Below the pieces are notes generated by a model. That model did no database searches, was not told where the DNA came from, and worked only from the letters and a program-made list of their open reading frames with translations. DNA of 9,708 nt from positions 1-9,708 of the forward strand of contig JAEYUH010000081.1 in NCBI GenBank assembly GCA_023432725.1. Reading direction: 5' to 3'. The translations under genes and the position numbers were made by a program. This document shows, piece by piece, positions 1-6,947 of this stretch (position 1 is its first letter; each line of letters begins with the position of its first letter). The DNA is from Actinomycetes bacterium. GTDB taxonomy: Bacteria > Actinomycetota > Actinomycetes > Propionibacteriales > Propionibacteriaceae.

Positions 1-3
1 GGG

Positions 4-1278
4 TCAGGCGCGGGTCTGGCCGTCGCCCTCGACCACGTACTTGGTGGAGGTCATCTCCTCCAGACCCATCGGACCGCGGGCATGAAGCTTCTGGGTGGAG
101 ATGCCGATCTCGGCGCCGAAACCGAACTCGCCACCGTCGACGAACCGGCTGGACGCGTTCACCAGGACGGCGGCGGCATCCACCTCGGCGACGAACCGGT
201 CGGCGGAGCGGCGGTCCTGGGTGACTATCGTCTCGGAGTGGCCGGTGGTGTGGCTACGGATGTGGTCGATCGCCTCGTCGAGCGAGTCGACGACCCGGGC
301 GGCGAGGTCGAGCGAGAGGTACTCGCCGTCGAACTCGTCGGGACCGGCCGGCACCACCTGCGGTGAGACCGCGACTACCTCGGGGGTGCCGTGGACGGTG
401 ACCCCGGCCGCGGCGAGCGCGGCGAGCGCCTGCGGCAGGAACCTGTCGGCTACCGCCTCGTGCACCAGGACCGTCTCGACGGCGTTGCAGACACTGGGCC
501 GCTGGGTCTTGGCGTTGAGCAGGATCTGCAGCGCGGTGTCGAGGTCGGCGGTGGCGTCGACGAACAGGTGGCAGTTGCCCGTGCCCGTCTCGATCACGGG
601 CACCTTCGAACCGGACACCACGGCGTTGATCAGCCCCGCCCCGCCGCGCGGGATGAGGACATCCAGCAGGCCGCGGGCGGCCATCATCTGCTCGGTCACG
701 CTGCGGTCGCCCTCGACCAGCTGGACGGCGGCCCGCGGCAGGCCCGCCGTCGCCAGCCCGGCGTGCAGCGCGGCGGTCACGGCCCGGTTGGAGTTGATCG
801 TCGACGACGAGCCGCGCAACAGCGCGGCGTTTCCCGACTTCAGGCAGATCCCGGCCGCGTCCGCCGTGACATTGGGACGCGCCTCGTAGATGATCCCGAC
901 CACCCCCAGCGGCACCCTCACCTGCCGGACCCTGACCCCGTTGGGGTTCGTCCAGCCGCGCACCACGACGCCGACCGGATCGGGCAGTCCGGCCAGGGCG
1001 CGCAACCCGTCCGCCATTGCTCCGACTCGCGCCGGGGTGAGGGTGAGCCGGTCGATCAGGGCGTCGCCGATGCCCGCCGCGCGGGCGGCGTCGACGTCGG
1101 CGGCGTTCGCCGCCAGCACGTCGTCCCTCGCCTCGAGCAGGGCGTCGGCCATCGCGTGCAGCGCCGCGTCCTTGGCCGCCCGGGTCAGGGTCGCGAGCTC
1201 GCGGGCAGCCGTCCTGGCCAGCGCAGCCTGCTCGGGGAAGCTGGTGCCGATCAGCGGACGGGTCTCCAGGGTGGTCAC
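4..1278 (-). CDS. proA: Gamma-glutamyl phosphate reductase (glutamate-5-semialdehyde dehydrogenase)
   Basis: ProA reduces L-glutamyl 5-phosphate with NADPH to glutamate-5-semialdehyde, the second step of proline synthesis, in the cytoplasm. The 424-residue protein is close to the usual family length (about 415-425). Seen in the sequence: an aldehyde-dehydrogenase-type fold with the [13 protein letters not shown] segment (129-141), [12 protein letters not shown] (145-156), [10 protein letters not shown] (228-237) and the catalytic cysteine C264 in [10 protein letters not shown]. The C-terminal [21 protein letters not shown] stretch is also typical. The reading frame stays open upstream to about 1812, but that extension reads antisense-like low-complexity sequence. 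The GTG at 1278 places the start of family homology correctly and overlaps the preceding stop codon (GTGA, 1275-1278). No good Shine-Dalgarno precedes the GTG; a hairpin occupies that position, so translation is probably coupled to the upstream gene. The gene is complete, with its TGA at 4-6. Confidence 0.97.
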   Translation of the reverse strand: MTTLETRPLIGTSFPEQAALARTAARELATLTRAAKDAALHAMADALLEARDDVLAANAADVDAARAAGIGDALIDRLTLTPARVGAMADGLRALAGLPDPVGVVVRGWTNPNGVRVRQVRVPLGVVGIIYEARPNVTADAAGICLKSGNAALLRGSSSTINSNRAVTAALHAGLATAGLPRAAVQLVEGDRSVTEQMMAARGLLDVLIPRGGAGLINAVVSGSKVPVIETGTGNCHLFVDATADLDTALQILLNAKTQRPSVCNAVETVLVHEAVADRFLPQALAALAAAGVTVHGTPEVVAVSPQVVPAGPDEFDGEYLSLDLAARVVDSLDEAIDHIRSHTTGHSETIVTQDRRSADRFVAEVDAAAVLVNASSRFVDGGEFGFGAEIGISTQKLHARGPMGLEEMTSTKYVVEGDGQTRA

Positions 1279-1931
1279 GTGTCGCAGGATACCTGCGACG
1301 TCTGGGGGGCCACCTCGACCGGCACTGGGCGGACGAACAGCGGCCGCAGCCCCGCCTTGCGCAGCGCCCACCAGACGAGGTTCACAATGGCGATCACGCC
1401 GGTGATCGGTGCCGTGATCATCGTTCCGGGATCCCCGGCGAAGATCGACCAGACCGACCACAGGGCCTGGTTGACCACCCCGCCGACCAGGAACAGCGGC
1501 GCCACGCCGGTGATCCGCGGCGCCCGGGCGAGCTCGACAGTCTGGCCGGAGTTCGAGATGACCGCAGGAATCAGCGCGGCAATCCCGAAAGCGGCAGGGC
1601 CGAGCCACAGCTCCACCCCCACCAGGGCCACCGCGCCCAGGATCCCCGGCGCCACCACCCTGGCCAGGCGGAGCCCGCGGCCCCGCGAGATCATGACGAG
1701 GATCGTCACCGTCGACAGCAGACCGACCAGGTTGGTGACCACCATGTTGACCGCGTTGATCAGGCAGCCGTGCACCAGCCACGCGATGTTGATGGTGAGG
1801 AGCGCCTGCCACAGCACCAGCGAGAGCCCGTCGGTGTTGTACTTCGTGCGCACCAGGCGGACGATCTGCGGGACGGCGAGCAGCATGGACACCGCCGTGG
1901 CCAGCCAGCCGATGATGATCTCCGCGGTCAT
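1275..1931 (-). CDS. PQ-loop / SWEET-like membrane transporter, two repeats (predicted 3-1-3 TM)
   Basis: An integral membrane protein of 218 residues. Hydrophobic segments lie at about 4-22, 36-58, 60-81, 87-110, 113-130, 142-166 and 170-191, i.e. three, one and three helices. Repeat 1 carries the PQ motif ([11 protein letters not shown], 20-30) followed by NTDGLS, W51 and N67, the pattern of SemiSWEET/PQ-loop proteins. Repeat 2 aligns at an offset of about 107-108 residues: Q22 with Q130, W51 with W158, G70 with G178. The PQ has become GQ (129-130) and the N67 position is P175. Known of the family: SemiSWEETs are small sugar facilitators working as dimers of 3-TM units, while PQ-loop relatives carry other substrates, so sugar, amino acid or another small solute are all possible. 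The ATG overlaps the proB stop (ATGA, 1928-1931) and the TGA overlaps the proA GTG, so it is probably co-translated with both. PnuC-type vitamin transporters share this fold and are the main alternative. Confidence 0.8.
   Translation of the reverse strand: MTAEIIIGWLATAVSMLLAVPQIVRLVRTKYNTDGLSLVLWQALLTINIAWLVHGCLINAVNMVVTNLVGLLSTVTILVMISRGRGLRLARVVAPGILGAVALVGVELWLGPAAFGIAALIPAVISNSGQTVELARAPRITGVAPLFLVGGVVNQALWSVWSIFAGDPGTMITAPITGVIAIVNLVWWALRKAGLRPLFVRPVPVEVAPQTSQVSCDT
1281..1299 (-). promoter_or_regulatory. Hairpin just upstream of the proA start
   Basis: A perfect 8-bp inverted repeat (GTCGCAGG / CCTGCGAC) with a 3-base loop ends two bases before the proA GTG and lies inside the last codons of the SWEET-like gene. 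It occupies the place where a ribosome binding site should be, and no alternative Shine-Dalgarno is visible. Inference: ribosomes finishing the upstream gene melt the stem and re-initiate on the overlapping GTGA. It could instead be a chance consequence of codon choice. Confidence 0.5.
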
Positions 1932-3088
1932 TCCGCCTTCGCCTTCCGTGGCTTCAGGATGAGGTCGTCCCTGTGGACCACCTCACGGTCGAACTGGGGG
2001 CCGAACTCCGCGGCCAGGTCACGGGTGCTGCGTCCGATCATGGTGGGCAGCTCGGACGCGTCGTAGCTCACCAGGCCACGGGCGATCACGGTTCCGGTCT
2101 CGGTGACCAGCCGGACGGGGTCTCCGGCCGCGAAGTCGCCGTGCACGGCGACGATCCCTGCCGGCAGCAGGGACGCCTTGCGCTCGGTGACCGCGCGGAC
2201 GGCGCCCGCGTCGAGCACAAGCTCCCCGCGGGAGTGGGAGGCGTAGGCCAGCCACAGCAGCTTGCGGGCCCGTCGCTTGCCGGTCGGGTGGAACAAGGTG
2301 CCCACCGGCTCGCCCGCCACCGCCTCGGAGACCTGGGCGGCGCCGGCCAGCACCACAGGGATGCCGGCGGCGGTAGCGATCCGGGCCGCCTGCAGCTTGG
2401 TCTCCATCCCGCCGGTGCCCACGGCCGCGCCCCTGCCCGAGGTGTCGACGTCGAGGTCGTCGACGTCGGTGACCTCGGTGATCCGCTGCGCGGCGGGGTC
2501 GGACGGGTGGGCGGTGTACAGGGCGTCGACGTCGGACAGCAGCACCAGCGCGTCGGCGCCGACCAGGTGGGCGACGAGGGCTGCGAGCCGGTCGTTGTCG
2601 CCGAACCGGATCTCGTGGGTGGCCACCGTGTCGTTCTCGTTGACGATCGGGACCACGCCGAGCTCGAGCAACCGGTTGAAGGTGCGCAGCGCGTTGCGGT
2701 AGTGGTCGTGGCGGGCGACGTCCTCGACGGTCAGCAGGACCTGCCCGACCGTCAGGCCGTGGCGCGCGAAGAGGGTGCCGTAGTGGCCCACCAGCAGGCC
2801 CTGCCCCACCGAGGCTGCGGCCTGCTTGCTGGCGAGGTCACGCGGCCGGTGCTTCATCCGCAGCGGCCGCATCCCCGAGGCCATCGCCCCGGACGAGACC
2901 AGCACGAGGTCCTGGCCGCGGCCACGGGCAGCCGCCAGGGCGTCCACGAGCGACTCCAGCCGCACCGGGTCGAGCGCCCCCGACCTGTCGGTGAGGGAGG
3001 ACGAGCCCACCTTGACCACGATCCGGCGCGCACCGGTCAGCTGGGGCCGCAGCGCCACGCCGGCCTGCGACCCGGTCTCCTCAGTCAT
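1928..3088 (-). CDS. proB: Glutamate 5-kinase with C-terminal PUA domain
   Basis: ProB phosphorylates L-glutamate with ATP to glutamyl 5-phosphate, the first and normally proline-inhibited step of proline synthesis, and passes the labile product to ProA. The 386-residue protein has an amino acid kinase domain (about 20-270) with KVGSSSLT (26-33), SSGAM (65-69), NENDTV (150-155), FGDND (162-166), LLSDVDALY (183-191) and GTGGMETK (224-231). A PUA domain follows at about 287-370. The length matches long ProB proteins that carry PUA. The ATG at 3088 lies inside the end of obg, overlapping it by 8 bases (ATGACTGA), with a purine-rich GGGGGA about 8 bases upstream. Its own stop is shared with the SWEET-like start. 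Transcription together with obg is therefore likely. Confidence 0.97.
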   Translation of the reverse strand: MTEETGSQAGVALRPQLTGARRIVVKVGSSSLTDRSGALDPVRLESLVDALAAARGRGQDLVLVSSGAMASGMRPLRMKHRPRDLASKQAAASVGQGLLVGHYGTLFARHGLTVGQVLLTVEDVARHDHYRNALRTFNRLLELGVVPIVNENDTVATHEIRFGDNDRLAALVAHLVGADALVLLSDVDALYTAHPSDPAAQRITEVTDVDDLDVDTSGRGAAVGTGGMETKLQAARIATAAGIPVVLAGAAQVSEAVAGEPVGTLFHPTGKRRARKLLWLAYASHSRGELVLDAGAVRAVTERKASLLPAGIVAVHGDFAAGDPVRLVTETGTVIARGLVSYDASELPTMIGRSTRDLAAEFGPQFDREVVHRDDLILKPRKAKAE

Positions 3089-4565
3089 CCTCGTCGTCCC
3101 CCAGCCCTTCGGCCGCCAGCCGGGTCAGCTTCTCGGCCTCGCGCTCGGCGTGGTAGGCGGCATCCCGCTCGCGGCGGCGGGCGGCGGCCGGCCGCGGCGC
3201 GTTGAGTCGCTGGTCCTCGCCGCGCCGGGACAGGATCTCGGCGCCGATCTCGATCTGAGGGGCGAAGTCGAAGACCACGGGGTTGTCGGCGCCGATGGCG
3301 ACGGCGTCGCCTGCCTGCGCGCCGAGGGCGAGCAGTTCGTCCTCGATGCCGAGGCGCGCGAACCGGTCGGCGAGGTAGCCGACCGCCTCGGCGTTGCTGA
3401 AGTCGGTCTGCCGCACCCAGCGCTCCGGCTTGGTGCCACGCACCCGCCAGACGAAGCCGCCCTCACCGTCGCCCTGCCTGGCGATCGTGAACTCGGGGCC
3501 GGCCACCGGTTGCGGGCGGATCACGATCGTGGCCGGTGCCGGCGGCGGCGCGGCGGCGCGGCGGGCAGCGACCAGTTCGGCGAGCGCGAAGGTGAGTGCG
3601 TTGAGCCCCTCCCCCGTCTTGGCCGACACCGGATAGACCACCAGCCCGCGGGCGACCAGGTCGGGGGTGACCAGTTCGGCGAGCTCGGCGGCGTCCGGGA
3701 CGTCGATCTTGTTGAGCGCGACCAGTCGGGGCCGGTCCTCGAGGCCGCCGTGGGCCGCCAGTTCAGCCTCGATCACGTCCAGGTCGGAGACCGGGTCGCG
3801 ACCGGGCTCGTAGGTGGCGCAGTCGATCACGTGGACCAGCGCCCAGCACCGCTCGATGTGCCGCAGGAAGTCGTGGCCCAGCCCCTTGCCGAGGCTGGCA
3901 CCCTCGATCAGGCCGGGGACGTCAGCGACGGTGTAGGTGGTCTCGCCCCTGACCACGACCCCGAGGTTCGGCACCAGCGTCGTGAACGGGTAGTCGGCGA
4001 TCTTGGGACGGGCCCGCGAGATGGCCGCGATCAGCGAGGACTTGCCGGCGCTCGGGAAACCGACCAGCCCGACGTCGGCCACCACCTTGAGCTCGAGGGT
4101 GATGGCACGGGACTCGCCCTCTTCCCCGAGCAGGGCGAAGCCGGGAGCCTTGCGCGCGCTGGAGGCGAGCGCCGCGTTGCCCAGCCCGCCACGGCCGCCG
4201 GCGGCGACCACCACCTCGGCACCCGGACCCAGCAGGTCGGCGAGGACCTCGCCGGTGTCGGAGTCGCGCACCACGGTGCCGTCGGGCACCGTCAGCACGA
4301 CGTCCTCGGCATTGGCACCGTTGGCGTAGTCACCCCGTCCGGGCTGGCCGTTGGCGGCCCTGCGCTGGGACTGCCGGTGGTACTCGACCAAGGTGGTCAG
4401 GCTGGGGTCGACGCGGATGATGACCGACCCGCCGTCGCCGCCGTTGCCACCGTCCGGCCCGCCGAGCGGCTTGAACTTCTCCCGGTGCACGGAGGCGCAA
4501 CCGTGGCCGCCGTTGCCGGCAGCGACCCGCAGGGTAGCCCTGTCGACGAAGGACGGGATGGCCAT
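3081..4565 (-). CDS. obgE: GTPase Obg/CgtA (ribosome assembly, stress-linked)
   Basis: Obg is an essential P-loop GTPase that associates with the 50S subunit during assembly and links growth to GTP/ppGpp status. The 494-residue protein shows the three-domain Obg layout. The N-terminal glycine-rich Obg fold spans about 2-158 ([12 protein letters not shown] at 35-46, [10 protein letters not shown] at 121-130). The G domain runs from about 160, with G1 GFPSAGKSS (169-177), switch TT (195-196), G3 DVPGL (215-219), G4 NKID (285-288) and G5 SAK (314-316). A C-terminal OCT domain follows at about 350-435, then a charged tail ending in an acidic GDDEDD. The ATG has an AGGAG 4 bases upstream (4570-4574). 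The gene follows rbsK by 30 bases and overlaps proB by 8. In many actinobacteria obg directly follows rpmA; here it does not. Confidence 0.97.
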   Translation of the reverse strand: MAIPSFVDRATLRVAAGNGGHGCASVHREKFKPLGGPDGGNGGDGGSVIIRVDPSLTTLVEYHRQSQRRAANGQPGRGDYANGANAEDVVLTVPDGTVVRDSDTGEVLADLLGPGAEVVVAAGGRGGLGNAALASSARKAPGFALLGEEGESRAITLELKVVADVGLVGFPSAGKSSLIAAISRARPKIADYPFTTLVPNLGVVVRGETTYTVADVPGLIEGASLGKGLGHDFLRHIERCWALVHVIDCATYEPGRDPVSDLDVIEAELAAHGGLEDRPRLVALNKIDVPDAAELAELVTPDLVARGLVVYPVSAKTGEGLNALTFALAELVAARRAAAPPPAPATIVIRPQPVAGPEFTIARQGDGEGGFVWRVRGTKPERWVRQTDFSNAEAVGYLADRFARLGIEDELLALGAQAGDAVAIGADNPVVFDFAPQIEIGAEILSRRGEDQRLNAPRPAAARRRERDAAYHAEREAEKLTRLAAEGLGDDEDD

Positions 4566-4567
4566 GG

Positions 4568-4596
4568 GACTCCTTGCAGGGGGAACCCGAGGAGTC
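4568..4596 (-). promoter_or_regulatory. Hairpin sequestering the obg Shine-Dalgarno
   Basis: Minus-strand RNA can pair GACTCCT (4596-4590), whose first G is the last base of the rbsK TAG stop, with AGGAGTC (4574-4568). This is a perfect 7-bp stem, with a further GGG/CCC pairing possible in the 15-base loop. The 3' arm contains the whole obg AGGAG ribosome binding site. Inference: the site is closed in read-through RNA unless a ribosome terminating at rbsK opens the 5' arm. It would be open in RNA starting inside the loop. Confidence 0.55.
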
Positions 4597-4622
4597 TATC
4601 CGGCCGGTGCTGCCATCCCGAA
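4593..4622 (-). promoter_or_regulatory. Candidate internal promoter for obg-proB-proA
   Basis: On the minus strand, TAGACT (4598-4593) fits the TANNNT -10 consensus, with a weak TTCGGG -35-like element (4622-4617) 18 bases upstream. The -10 overlaps the rbsK stop codon. A start about 7 bases downstream (near 4586) would give a leader of about 20 bases lacking the 5' arm of the Shine-Dalgarno hairpin. Such short matches are common by chance, so this is only a candidate. Confidence 0.25.
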
Positions 4623-5534
4623 CGCGCCCGACAGCGCGGCCTGGATCTCGGAGCGCCGCGGCATCGAGTCGGCGGCGCCCGGCCGGGTGACGGTGATGGA
4701 CGCCGCCACGCCCGCGACCCGGATCGCCTGCTCGAGCTCGGCGCCCTCGGCCAGCTGGGCCACCAGCGCTCCGACGAAGGTGTCGCCGGCTGCCGTGGCG
4801 TCGACGGCCCTCACCTTGCGGCCCGGGACGGTGGCCACCACCTCACCACCGTGTGCCCAGGCGGCGCCCTCGGCGCCGAGGGTCACCACGACGTCGCCGC
4901 AGCGGCGGCTCAGCGCCGCAGCCGCCGCCAGCGGGTCGTCCAGCCCGGCCAGCAGGCAGGCCTCGTGCTGGTTGGGCACCAGCAGGTCGACCTCGGCGAG
5001 CTGGTCGTCGGCCAGCGGACGGGCGGGCGCAGGGGTCAAGACGGTACGGACGCCGCGTCGGCGGGCGTGCCGGAAGGCGGCCGTCACGCTGCCGACATGG
5101 AGCTCGAGCTGGCTGACCAGCCAGCCGATGGAGTCGAGCAGTCCGTCGGTGACCTGGTCGGAAGCGGTGGCGAGGTTGGCCCCCGACACCACCACGATGG
5201 TGTTCTCGCCACCGGCCTCGACCGTGATGTGCGCAGTTCCCGTGGTGCCCACCCGGCGCAGCTGGCTGGTGCGGATCTTCTCCCGCTGCAACAGGTCGGC
5301 CAGCTCGTCGCCGTACGGGTCCCTGCCGAGGGTGCCGATGAACTCGACCTGGGCGCCGGCGCGGGCCGCGGCGACCGCCTGATTCAGGCCCTTGCCGCCG
5401 GGGTTGGTGGTCAGGGTGTGACCGAAGACGGTCTCTCCGGGTTTGGGGAGGCTGGCCACCCGCACCACGATGTCCATGTTCGCGCTGCCGAACACCCCGA
5501 TCGCCCGTCTGCCGTCCTGCCGGCTGGCCGCCAT
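4596..5534 (-). CDS. rbsK: Ribokinase (PfkB family)
   Basis: Ribokinase phosphorylates D-ribose at O5 with ATP to ribose 5-phosphate, feeding the pentose phosphate and nucleotide pathways. The 312-residue protein carries the PfkB signatures: GSANMD near the N-terminus (16-21), NPGGKGLNQ (44-52), the NxxE motif in NQHE (188-191), TLGAEGA (218-224) and the catalytic-base/anion-hole motif VDATAAGDTFVGA (244-256, D251 the likely base). The N and D of GSANMD, the GGKGxNQA form and the QLE tripeptide (142-144) resemble sugar-binding positions of true ribokinases rather than fructokinases. The ATG has AAGGG 6 bases upstream. An earlier in-phase-looking ATG at 5550 belongs to another frame. It follows the MFS gene by 41 bases. 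No ribose ABC transporter or LacI-type repressor is present nearby, so its in vivo sugar is not certain. Confidence 0.9.
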   Translation of the reverse strand: MAASRQDGRRAIGVFGSANMDIVVRVASLPKPGETVFGHTLTTNPGGKGLNQAVAAARAGAQVEFIGTLGRDPYGDELADLLQREKIRTSQLRRVGTTGTAHITVEAGGENTIVVVSGANLATASDQVTDGLLDSIGWLVSQLELHVGSVTAAFRHARRRGVRTVLTPAPARPLADDQLAEVDLLVPNQHEACLLAGLDDPLAAAAALSRRCGDVVVTLGAEGAAWAHGGEVVATVPGRKVRAVDATAAGDTFVGALVAQLAEGAELEQAIRVAGVAASITVTRPGAADSMPRRSEIQAALSGAFGMAAPAG

Positions 5535-5575
5535 GGTCGTCCCTTCTCATCCGTTGCTGCCCACAGTCTGCCGGA

Positions 5576-6865
5576 TCAGGCGGGCGGCCACGTCACGACG
5601 TCGCGACTCCAGGTGTCGGGCGTCCCCACCCGACGGAGCGCGGGCAGGCAGGCCAGCACCGCGGTGACCACGGCGATCCCCCCGGCAAAGCTCCACAGGG
5701 CGACCACGACCCCCGCTCCGGCCAGCAGCGCGCTCCCCACCACCGGCGCTATCGGCGCGGCGAGGAAGCCCGTCAGGCCCAGCACCGAACTCGCGCGGCC
5801 CTGCAGTTCGGCGGGCGTGATGGCGAGGATGTAGCCGCCCAGTCCGGCGTTGATGACGGGGATCAGCGCGACCGCGACGGCCAGCATCACGAGGTAGCCG
5901 GTGTAGCTGTGCAGCACCGCCATCCCGGTCACCCCGACCGCCGCCAGCGCGAGGCCCGCCACCACGATGACGCCGAGTTGCACCCGCTGGATGATCCGGC
6001 CCGCCACCAACGCTCCAAGCACCATGACGACCCCGGCCACCAGGTCGAGCAGGCCGATCAGGATCGGGTCGGTGCCGTTCTGCACGAGTTCGAGGTTGAT
6101 GGTGGTGATCAGCCCTGCCAGGGCGATGTTGACCAGCATGAACAGCCCCAGCGAGAGCCGGAAGAACCGGACGTGCCAGACGAACCGGATCCCTTCCTTG
6201 AGTGCCTCGAGCGGATGCGTGGCCCGCGCGGCCGCCAGGTCACCGTTCAGCGGCGCGCGCACGGCCGCTGTGGCCCCGGCCATCGCCAGGTGGCCGATCG
6301 CGCTGGCGAGCAGCGGGAAGGCGTGACCGACGCCGAACAGGAAGCCGCCCAGCGGGCCCGCGATGATGCCGGCGAGCGCGTGCCGTCCCTGCACCACCGC
6401 CATCGCCGTCCCGAGCTGCTCGGCCGGCACCACGGCCCGGATCGCACCCGACTCGGCGGGGTTGGCGAAGACGGCCGCCACTGAGGACCCAAACAGCACG
6501 GCCGCCAGGTGCCACCCGGCCAGGCCGCCGGAGAACCAGATCAGCGCGAGCCCGAGCCAGAGCAGGGCCCCGGCGAGACTGGCGACCAGGATGATCCGCC
6601 GGCGGTCGAAGCGGTCGGCGACCACCCCGCCGGGCAGGGTGCCCGCCAGCGCCCCGAGCTCGCCGACGGCGGCGATGATGCCCGCCTGCGCCACTGAGCC
6701 GGTCGCCTGGTAGGCCAGCAGCGGGATCGCGAAAGCCCCCACCCCCACCCCGATCACATGGGCTGTCTTGCCGGTCTGCAGCAGCGTGTACGGACGGTTG
6801 CGCCACAACGGCGGCAGGGCAGCCTCGGCGGCTGCCGGGTCGGCTATCAGGTGCTGAGTGGTCAT
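5576..6865 (-). CDS. MFS exporter, DHA3/EntS-like
   Basis: A 429-residue major facilitator with about 12 hydrophobic helices, probably a proton-coupled exporter in the cytoplasmic membrane. Visible motifs are motif A GGVVADRFDRRRI (79-91) in the loop after helix 2, and the paired loop signatures VVPAEQLGTAMAVVQGR (145-161) and TPAELQGRASSVLGL (350-364). These are typical of the MFS_3/DHA3 group, which includes enterobactin, macrolide and other drug exporters. The frame is open to 6916, but the 17 extra residues would run through the operator palindromes. The ATG at 6865 is preferred because a TANNNT -10 (TACCGT) ends 7 bases before it, suggesting a leaderless mRNA; no Shine-Dalgarno is present. 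Divergent pairing with a winged-helix regulator is the classic layout of an inducible exporter. The substrate cannot be told from sequence. Sugar uptake for the neighbouring ribokinase is unlikely given the subfamily. Confidence 0.88.
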   Translation of the reverse strand: MTTQHLIADPAAAEAALPPLWRNRPYTLLQTGKTAHVIGVGVGAFAIPLLAYQATGSVAQAGIIAAVGELGALAGTLPGGVVADRFDRRRIILVASLAGALLWLGLALIWFSGGLAGWHLAAVLFGSSVAAVFANPAESGAIRAVVPAEQLGTAMAVVQGRHALAGIIAGPLGGFLFGVGHAFPLLASAIGHLAMAGATAAVRAPLNGDLAAARATHPLEALKEGIRFVWHVRFFRLSLGLFMLVNIALAGLITTINLELVQNGTDPILIGLLDLVAGVVMVLGALVAGRIIQRVQLGVIVVAGLALAAVGVTGMAVLHSYTGYLVMLAVAVALIPVINAGLGGYILAITPAELQGRASSVLGLTGFLAAPIAPVVGSALLAGAGVVVALWSFAGGIAVVTAVLACLPALRRVGTPDTWSRDVVTWPPA

Positions 6866-6872
6866 GGCAGGA

Positions 6873-6902
6873 ACGGTACATTCCGCACGATGTATTGCGC
6901 AA
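6873..6902 (-). promoter_or_regulatory. Candidate leaderless promoter of the MFS gene
   Basis: On the minus strand, TACCGT (6878-6873) fits the -10 consensus and ends 7 bases before the preferred ATG. TTGCGC (6902-6897) lies 18 bases upstream as a -35-like element and is part of the middle TTGCGCAA palindrome. Repressor binding there would block this promoter. Confidence 0.45.
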
Positions 6903-6921
6903 GTCTTATTGCGCAATGATC
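6880..6921. promoter_or_regulatory. Operator array: three 14-base units with TTGCGCAA core
   Basis: Two identical, perfectly palindromic TTGCGCAA sites lie at 6895-6902 and 6909-6916. Both are embedded in the direct repeat TATTGCGCAA (6893-6902, 6907-6916). A degenerate copy, TTCCGCAC (6881-6888, 6 of 8 matching), sits exactly 14 bases before the first. Array units begin at 6880, 6894 and 6908, each with ATT. The array fills the space between the divergent MFS and ArsR-type genes and overlaps the promoter elements of the MFS gene. Inference: it is the binding site of the adjacent winged-helix regulator. Confidence 0.7.
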
Positions 6922-6932
6922 GCTGCTCTTTC

Positions 6933-6941
6933 TGCTAGGCT
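6933..6941 (+). promoter_or_regulatory. Candidate extended -10 promoter of the ArsR-type regulator
   Basis: TGC followed by TAGGCT (6936-6941) is an extended TGn-TANNNT element ending 6 bases before the ATG at 6948, consistent with a leaderless transcript. No clear -35 is seen at 17 bases. The third TTGCGCAA palindrome lies where a -35 would start, so autoregulation is plausible. Confidence 0.45.
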
Positions 6942-6947
6942 CTGTGC

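Noticed and set aside
1279..1812. N-terminal extension of the proA frame giving a 602-residue protein.
   Set aside because: The extension reads Gly/Arg/His-rich low-complexity sequence antisense-like in phase with the SWEET-like gene. ProA homology begins at the GTG at 1278 and gives the normal family length.
2444..2534. Repeated GTCGACGTCG decamers (2444-2453, 2459-2468, 2525-2534).
   Set aside because: They sit in proB codons for Asp/Val-rich segments (VDDLDVD and SDVDA) and follow from codon preference. There is no sign of a separate DNA function.
4843..5550. A minus-strand frame with ATG at 5550, just ahead of the rbsK ATG.
   Set aside because: It is Arg/Gly-rich shadow sequence in another frame. 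The rbsK start at 5534 has a good AAGGG and the family N-terminus.
5535..5575. Possible promoter or terminator in the MFS-rbsK gap.
   Set aside because: No TANNNT element at proper spacing and no stable stem were found. Only the rbsK ribosome binding site is supported.
2826..5834. A 1002-codon open frame on the plus strand, and a 523-codon one at 391-1962.
   Set aside because: They lie opposite proB, obg, rbsK, SWEET-like and proA genes with clear motifs, and are rich in Gly, Arg, Asp and His from mirrored codon bias. High GC content makes long antisense frames common.
6866..6916. Upstream ATG at 6916 adding 17 residues to the MFS exporter.
   Set aside because: It would place the operator palindromes and promoter elements inside the coding region, and the added residues are not membrane-protein-like. 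The ATG at 6865 fits the promoter spacing.
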